Shown piece after piece: positions 58,501-64,000 of a stretch of 64,000 nucleotides of DNA. The stretch covers positions 1,245,501 through 1,309,500 of the forward strand of contig CM049319.1 in NCBI GenBank assembly GCA_026874595.1. Reading direction: 5' to 3'. The notes under the pieces were generated by a model. That model was not told the origin of the DNA and did no database searches. It saw nothing but the letters and a program-made list of their open reading frames with translations. The position numbers and the translations under genes are program-made. This stretch comes from Sipunculus nudus. Its lineage: Eukaryota; Annelida; Sipuncula; Golfingiida; Sipunculidae. Each line of letters opens with the position of its first letter. The first letter of the stretch is position 1.

Positions 58501-61151
58501 AGTGGTCATAGCTGGGTGGTCATCATAGCTTTCTGGTCATCATAGCAGGGTGGTCATTACAGCAGGGTGGTCATCTTAGCTGGGTAGTCATCATAGCAGG
58601 GTGGTCATCAGACATTATTTCACTTACCATATTTTGTTTTTAAGTGTTTTGAGTCTTTTGGAGCAAAGTGCCACACGCATAGGTTTTTGTTGATAATAAA
58701 TTCTTTTCTAGTTCTTTGTGTATGCTTACCAGAAAGGTCTGTATTAAAATGCATAGGGCTGATACTTTTTATCCTATTTTAAACTGGTTTATTATGGGCA
58801 TTCCTTACCTCAGTCATCTGTAAGAGAGGTGCTTAGAAAGGGTTTTAAGTTTTAAGGTGTTATACATGGTAGTTAAGATTTTAACTGTATTAATGTTTAC
58901 TAATCTTGATCTTAACAGTGGAGGCACAAGATAAAGTGTCCCTAATAGAGAGGTGCTTTAATATTAAGAGGGATTTCCCTGGTATCACACGTGGAAGTTA
59001 AGATTTAAATTTTGTTAAAGATAATCTTCATGTTTACAGTGGAGGCACAAGATCAAGTTTCTGTAATAGGGAGGTGCTTATTAAGAGGGATCCCAGTTCC
59101 ATATATGTTGTAATTAAGATTTTAATTGTACTAATGTTCATTATTGTTAACAGTGGAGGCACAAGATCAAGTTTCTGTAAAAGGGAGGTGCTTATTAAGA
59201 GGGATCCCAGTTTCATATATGTTGTAATTAAGATTTTAATTGTACTAATGTTTATTATTGTTTACAGTGGAGGCGCAAGATCAAGTTTCTGTAATAGGGA
59301 GGTGCTTATTAAGAGGGATCCCAGTTTCATTTATGTTGTAATTAAGATTTTAATTGTACTAATGTTTATTATTGTTTACAGTGGAGGCACAAGATCAAGT
59401 TTCTGTAATAGGGAGGTGTTTATTAAGAGGGATCCCAGTTTCATATATGTTGTAATTAAGATTTTAATTGTACTAATGTTTATTATTGTTTACAGTGGAG
59501 GCACAAGATCCAGACTTCTCTCAGCAGCTGGCAGCAGTCGTACAGAACATCCCGGGCGTCTCCTCAGTCAAAGGTAGTTTGATGTGTATAAGGGAGTGAG
59601 TTCCTTATTACCTATATAGGGAGAGTGGATCACCTATGTAAAAAAATGATAAAACCTCATTATGTTATAGCTGAATTCTCTTTACGAAGCTACCTGTTTC
59701 ACGTGAAGGGTGTATCTGTATTAGGAGCATTTAACTGTGACTGTGTTGTGTGTCTATCTACAATTCCCCTACAGCCTCAGAAAGTTTAAACAGTATGTCA
59801 GGTACTCATCAACCCTCAGTCCTGAGTACTAGTATGTTGACATTAGCCTGACATAGGCTCATAGTTATCATATCAGAAGCTTTCTCCTGTATATGGTACA
59901 AGCTGCAAACCATGCAATGGGAGGACCATGTAGCCTGTAAGATATTCTACAGATGTGGATATTAAGTACAGATTGTAAGGAATTCATACCTTGCCCATAT
60001 TCTTCTCCTAATAACTCCACTGACTACCCATGTTAAGAGCTGACCTTGTCTGAATATAAGTCATCATAAAACATAAAAGTAATTTGCAAGTACAAGAAAT
60101 ATTCTTAGTTCAAGAGATCTTACCTAAACCAAGGCAGCATGTCACCATGTTCTGTAAAGGTCAGACCAGAGTGATCAGTGAAGATTCAGTGATTTGTTAA
60201 TTTGTTTCACAGCAGGAGATCTCGTTTTGGAAATTTTAGTTCTCCATACTATTTTTATGATAATGCTGGTCTCAAAGTACAAAATTTGCACAGTTATTAG
60301 ACCACTTGCATCTGTTGTGAGTGATATAAATTATTTGTTGTATTACCCCTAATATTTTATGTTTTCTTCATCCTGTCAGAGTCAACAGAATCTCATACAG
60401 AAGGACAGACTGTACAGCTAGAAGACGGTACAACAGCATACATACAGAACCCTGCCAAAGGTACCGGCACTGTCCATGTTGATAGATTTAATGCAGTTAC
60501 AGTATCAGTGTATAAAAGTATCAGTATATAGCAGTATCAATATATAACAATAACAGTATATAACAGGAGCAGTATATTACATGTGTAGTCAGGTGCCATG
60601 TCACCAAATAATGTATAGAATGTTCCTAAATGAAATCTTCCAAAATTTAGTAATTTTACTTTCATAAAGAAATAACACAGGTTTAGCCATAATTTGCCAT
60701 GTTATCAACTAATACTCATAATTTTATTAAATGAAGAAGTACCTTTCATGATAAAATGTTACATGTTTACAGCTGGGATTTATTGGTTCATAATGCTCTG
60801 TAGCAAACAAAGATTGATTGAGATGATACACATTCTAGACAAGGGTATTTGTACAGTGTTTTACTGTATGTTTACATAAATTTATGTGTGTGTGAAATGG
60901 ATAACATGAAAAAAATATTCCAACTCTGTCCAGGGCTCAGAATAATTTGGACATTTATAATATAATGTCATGTAGTATAATATTTATCTGGCTGTATATT
61001 TATGTTCTTATCTTTTACAGAGGGTTTACAGGCTGTACAGCTAGAGGATGGGACAACAGCGTTTATTGCCACATCGGCAGCAGAGTCATTGTTTGCTGAT
61101 GGTGGAAGCATGGACACTGGCGCCCTCAACCTGGAGAGTCTCACACCGCAG
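55559..61151 (+). CDS. ZNF143: ZNF143/Staf-type zinc-finger transcription factor, N-terminal part
   Basis: Five coding exons (55559-55765, 56573-56708, 59496-59573, 60380-60460, 61021-61151) join in frame to 211 codons. The gene runs off the right end. The ATG lies nine bases inside an exon whose acceptor is at 55549 and has G at +4. Intron phases are 0, 1, 1, 1 and 0. Three exons each encode one copy of the activation motif of the ZNF143/ZNF76 family: HAVTLADGTTAYIQ (exon 2), QTVQLEDGTTAYIQ (exon 4) and LQAVQLEDGTTAFI (exon 5). Exon 1 is acidic (MEIESTKN to LLMQAQQ) and exon 3 reads VEAQDPDFSQQLAAVVQNIP. In vertebrates these repeats precede seven C2H2 fingers that bind the Staf/SBS element in snRNA and many housekeeping promoters; none is in the window. 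Invertebrates usually have one gene for the ZNF143/ZNF76 pair, so the symbol covers both. Confidence 0.87.
56829..58090 (+). repeat. Hairpin-headed repeat plus AGGTCA units inside ZNF143 intron 2
   Basis: Head at 56831 (TAGCTCAGCTGACT, GTA, AGTCAACTGAGGTA), then the body with 'aaattaggtcactgcgacc' and 'gtggcgccacctg'. Units of about 290 bp follow with 'ttttggggtca', AGGTCA repeats and 'cagatgataactccag'. A perfect AGGTCA triple (57756-57774) and several near matches lie here. Confidence 0.8.
58105..58612 (+). repeat. 17-bp minisatellite in ZNF143 intron 2
   Basis: About thirty units of TCATCATAGCTGGGTGG with variants (AGCAGGGTGG, AGCAGAGTGG, AGCTTTGTGG) and 14-bp shortened units. Variants are partly arranged in blocks, which suggests higher-order duplication. 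Likely length-polymorphic. Confidence 0.9.
58805..59495 (+). repeat. 114-bp tandem array duplicating the 3' splice site of a ZNF143 exon
   Basis: Five copies of 'ttacagtggaggcacaagat' precede the true exon at 59496. The first base after the AG falls at 58919, 59040, 59154, 59268 and 59382, then 59496, giving periods of 121, 114, 114, 114 and 114. Each copy carries an acceptor and the first five exon codons (VEAQD), then a private segment ending in the next T-rich tract. In the gene frame a copy reads to a stop after about 24 codons. The 167-codon frame 59074-59577 across the array is in another frame and arises because 114 is a multiple of three. Confidence 0.92.
59574..61020. other. ZNF143 introns 3 and 4
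   Basis: Contains exon 4 (60380-60460); otherwise intronic sequence. A 'cagtatcagtatata' short repeat lies after exon 4 (about 60500-60570). Confidence 0.6.
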
Positions 61152-62988
61152 GTCAGTGGGTTTTACGCTCTGTATTCTGAAGTGTTTCAGTGATCGCACT
61201 TTCACTTCAGATCTGATGCACCTGGTCTTTTGACATGACTGAGATTGTTAATCATTTAGTCATTGCCAATCGCAGCATTATGTGAGAACAAATACTTCTT
61301 CCATTCTGTCCATTCAACCAAAACTTTAGTGTTCACAGTCAAACACTTCTCTTGTGACCTTGACCAGGATCTTCAAGGTTAAATTGGCCAAATTATAGTT
61401 ATTGTCTTGTGAACGTGATAACATTGAAGGGCTGCATATTTTCCTCTGAAATTTTAAACACGCATTGTTCTGACCAAAATCTCAGACAAATTTGAAACCT
61501 GTTGACCTTGAGTCCTTGACCTTGATCTTCAAGGTCAAATTAATGCAATTCCAGGATTGTTGTGACCCCCATAACTTCTGCAGTAATGAATATTTTCTTC
61601 AAATTTGACACTCCAGTTCTTTCTTCCAAAATCTCATTGGAGTTCAAAAAGTGGTGACCTCGACCTTCAAGTTAAAATCTGCTGAAATCTAGAATAATTG
61701 TTTTGAGATAGTGCATATTTTACCTCTCATGTTTTGGGATGGCCCATAGGGGGAGACATATGGCATGGGATGTGTATTCAGGAATGTTCTGATAGACTTC
61801 TCATAGACTAACTCAGTCTTGTAGGGAAGTGATTCTCCTCACAAATGATCACGTATAGATCTGGAGAATTCTACTTTGTTCTTGTCCACATCAGTGTCAT
61901 TATGTTCATTACATTCATATTAGATCGTCTCCAAGACATTCCTTTGTACAATTTTCATTGTGACAGTCATGGTCTCTGTTTATAGTATGAGAATATTATA
62001 AGTTTGTATGATGATGATATTATAATTATGCCAGACCAGTCTGTATTCCTCTCTTTCCCATGAACATAAGGCCAAGAAAAATTAATTCCTTGCTTCCGGT
62101 TACACAACCAACCCTGAAAAAAAAACCAGTGACTCCAACAATTTTATTGAAAAATTCACGTGCTAAAACTGGCAAGAGCAGACAAGCATTGTCATTTGAC
62201 TGATCGTTCCACAATCTCATATTTGTACATTATATATTTATTCCCAAGCATTTATCATTGAATGTGAACAAATACTTTCACTTATACCTGATATATGTGA
62301 AATAGTTTATAATTGTTTAACCAAAGAAAGATCATTTTTTTGCCTGCAGTTAGCTGTTCACATGTGCCTGATGTGAGGTCCGTCATTTTCTTAAGTAGGA
62401 ATATTGGCAGAGATGCAAAGAAAACACACACTTTTAGATAAGTTTTTTGACTGCAAATATGAAGAGATTTGGTAGGGATTATGAATATTTTGTAGTCTTA
62501 TTCGAACATAAAATCTTATACAATGCTCATATAGAAATTTTCATCAAATCTCTGCCTCTCTGATAATTCTCAAAGTTTTAGAACTTCTGTGTTCTCTCCA
62601 TCTACTGGAGTATTTGGAAATGATACCATATGGCCATCCAAAAATTGACAGTTTCTCCTGCAGAAATGCCATATACATATATATTATAGAAATTTAAGGC
62701 TTATGCATCCAATAATGCAAACTGATAACACCAGTAACAGATGTTGTCATATCCTTATTTAAATTTGTACTTTTCTGTTCACATATTAATATTTATTTTA
62801 TTTTTTTATTATTTAATATTAAAAATTTATTATTATCATTATTATTATTGTAAATAAACAATTAGAAAAAAATGTTTTGTTCCCTTATATAGTATAAATA
62901 TATTTACATTTCCCATGATAAAACCTAAAATACTCAATATTTTGTCAATAAAAATATCTTTAAAACAAAATTTGTTGCCCTTCCCTAA
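61152..62988. other. ZNF143 intron 5 (continues to window end)
   Basis: No zinc-finger exon was found. 61.3-61.7 kb holds units with TTGACCTTGA and TCAAGGTCA, including a perfect palindrome at 61516-61538. The rest is AT-rich, with a TTATTA-rich patch near 62.83 kb. Confidence 0.55.
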
Positions 62989-64000
62989 TTTTTAGCTCAG
63001 CTGACTATAAGTCATCTGAGCTATAGTCATGGTCCATTGTCCGTCGTCCTTCCGTCTGTCTGTCCGTCTGTCCGTCCGTCTGGATGTCCGTCCGTAAGAC
63101 TGGCACGTTTCGACACCGTTGGACCTACGAATCTGAATTTCGGCATACAGTTAGATGTCCCCATAATCTCCTACCATGCCAAAAATTGGGTCAATAGGAC
63201 TTTGTTCCTTTGAGATATTAAGGAAAAACCTCAATTTTTTATTAGAAATCTATTTTCACACTTCAGGACTGCCTAATATCAAAACCACTCATCTGGTTTT
63301 CTTCATATGTACCATAAATATTCCTCTATATAGTTCCTATGTACATGCCAGATATTAAGTCAGTATTATATAATTTAAAAAAGTTATTGGCCCAAACATA
63401 ATGCACTTTGTAAAAAAATCAGGAAGATATTTTGTCACTTAAGACCAAAAGTGTTAAAGGTAGGGACTATTTTCCAGTAATACAACTTTAATTAATCAAA
63501 ATTTAATTGTATACCAAAAATTAGATCAAAATTTGTTAAATTTTTTTAAATATTGGCAAAAATATAAAATTGATACCTTAAATTTTGCCCAACTTTGGCC
63601 ATGGCACGTTTTTTCCCTGTAAGTACTGTGGATTTAATTTTCACACCATGTATACATAAGGATTTAATCTGGTAAAATCTGAAATTTGAAAATAAAAGCT
63701 GCAAAATTAGGCTAGTTATTGAATTTTTTTGGAGGCTCTTGTTGTATTCCCTTACATTGTCATGCAGTCCACTTTGATGACTGTAGGTCATTCAGTGCAC
63801 ATCTCTATGCTCCCCAGGCTGTTGACATAATTTTAGATGTCCCCAAAATCTCCTACCATACCGAAAATTGGGTCATTAGGACTTTGTTCCTTCGAGATAT
63901 TAAGGAAAAAAACTCCTTTTTCCATAAAAAAAAGCCATTGTTACACTTCAAGGCTGCCTAATATCAAAACCCCTGATCTGTTTTTGATCGTATTTAGTAT
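62989..64000 (+). repeat. Hairpin-headed dispersed repeat, right-edge copy
   Basis: Head TAGCTCAGCTGACT, ATA, AGTCATCTGAGCTA, then the longest TCTGTCCGTCCG run in the window (about 63035-63100). A different body follows: 'tggacctacgaatctgaatttcggca', 'tgtccccataatctcctaccatgcc', 'attgggtcaataggactttgttcctttgagatattaagg'. The last part recurs at about 63836-63905, so the body is itself duplicated. Confidence 0.7.

Noticed and set aside
58105-59495. CRISPR-like array
   Set aside because: Repeats are contiguous without unique spacers, and the DNA is eukaryotic with introns.
59074-59577. 167-codon frame with a 38-residue repeat
   Set aside because: Produced by a 114-bp intronic array in a frame different from the ZNF143 exon it runs into.

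Overview
The window is animal nuclear DNA, most probably from a bivalve mollusc. It is AT-rich and gene-poor, and its genes have GT-AG introns. It is packed with simple repeats, tRNA-derived SINEs, LINEs, a DIRS-type element and the hairpin-headed TCCGTCTG-rich repeats that I recall as common in mollusc genomes. Species cannot be fixed by eye.

Layout. (1) 1.2-2.9 kb, plus strand: a complete four-exon gene for a small kringle single-pass membrane protein of 292 residues, with all three introns in phase 1. (2) 2.9-8.9 kb: no recognisable gene, only microsatellites and SINE debris. (3) 8.9-12.0 kb: a decayed DIRS-like tyrosine-recombinase retrotransposon on the minus strand, abutted by a CpG-rich foldback element with inverted ends. 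(4) 14.5-42.3 kb: a minus-strand tandem cluster of leucine-rich-repeat plus immunoglobulin (LRR-Ig) receptor genes. Two copies are near complete: copy A at 14.5-15.95 kb and copy B at 25.5-26.8 kb. At least five relics accompany them. Copy A has one in-frame stop in the ectodomain; copy B has an open ectodomain but a cytoplasmic tail that appears shifted out of frame. The cluster was built by segmental duplication and then interrupted by a solo LTR, SINEs, short inverted-end elements and a recent LINE with a perfect 10-bp target-site duplication. (5) 42.3-46.3 kb: a decayed second LINE and unassigned sequence. (6) 46.4 kb to the window end: the 5' part of a ZNF143/Staf-type zinc-finger transcription factor gene. 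It has a candidate CpG-rich promoter and untranslated first exon near 46.65 kb and five coding exons from 55.56 to 61.15 kb, which join in frame to 211 codons. The exons carry the family's repeated LEDGTTAYI-type activation motifs; the zinc fingers must lie beyond the window. The introns hold tandem repeats, including an exact 114-bp array that copies a 3' splice site of this gene and repeats loaded with direct repeats of AGGTCA.

The three gene systems are not an operon or pathway. The first two encode membrane proteins with extracellular modules; the third is a housekeeping transcription factor. The best candidates for new biology are the local birth-and-death cluster of LRR-Ig receptors with complementary lesions, and the ZNF143 gene with its duplicated splice acceptors.
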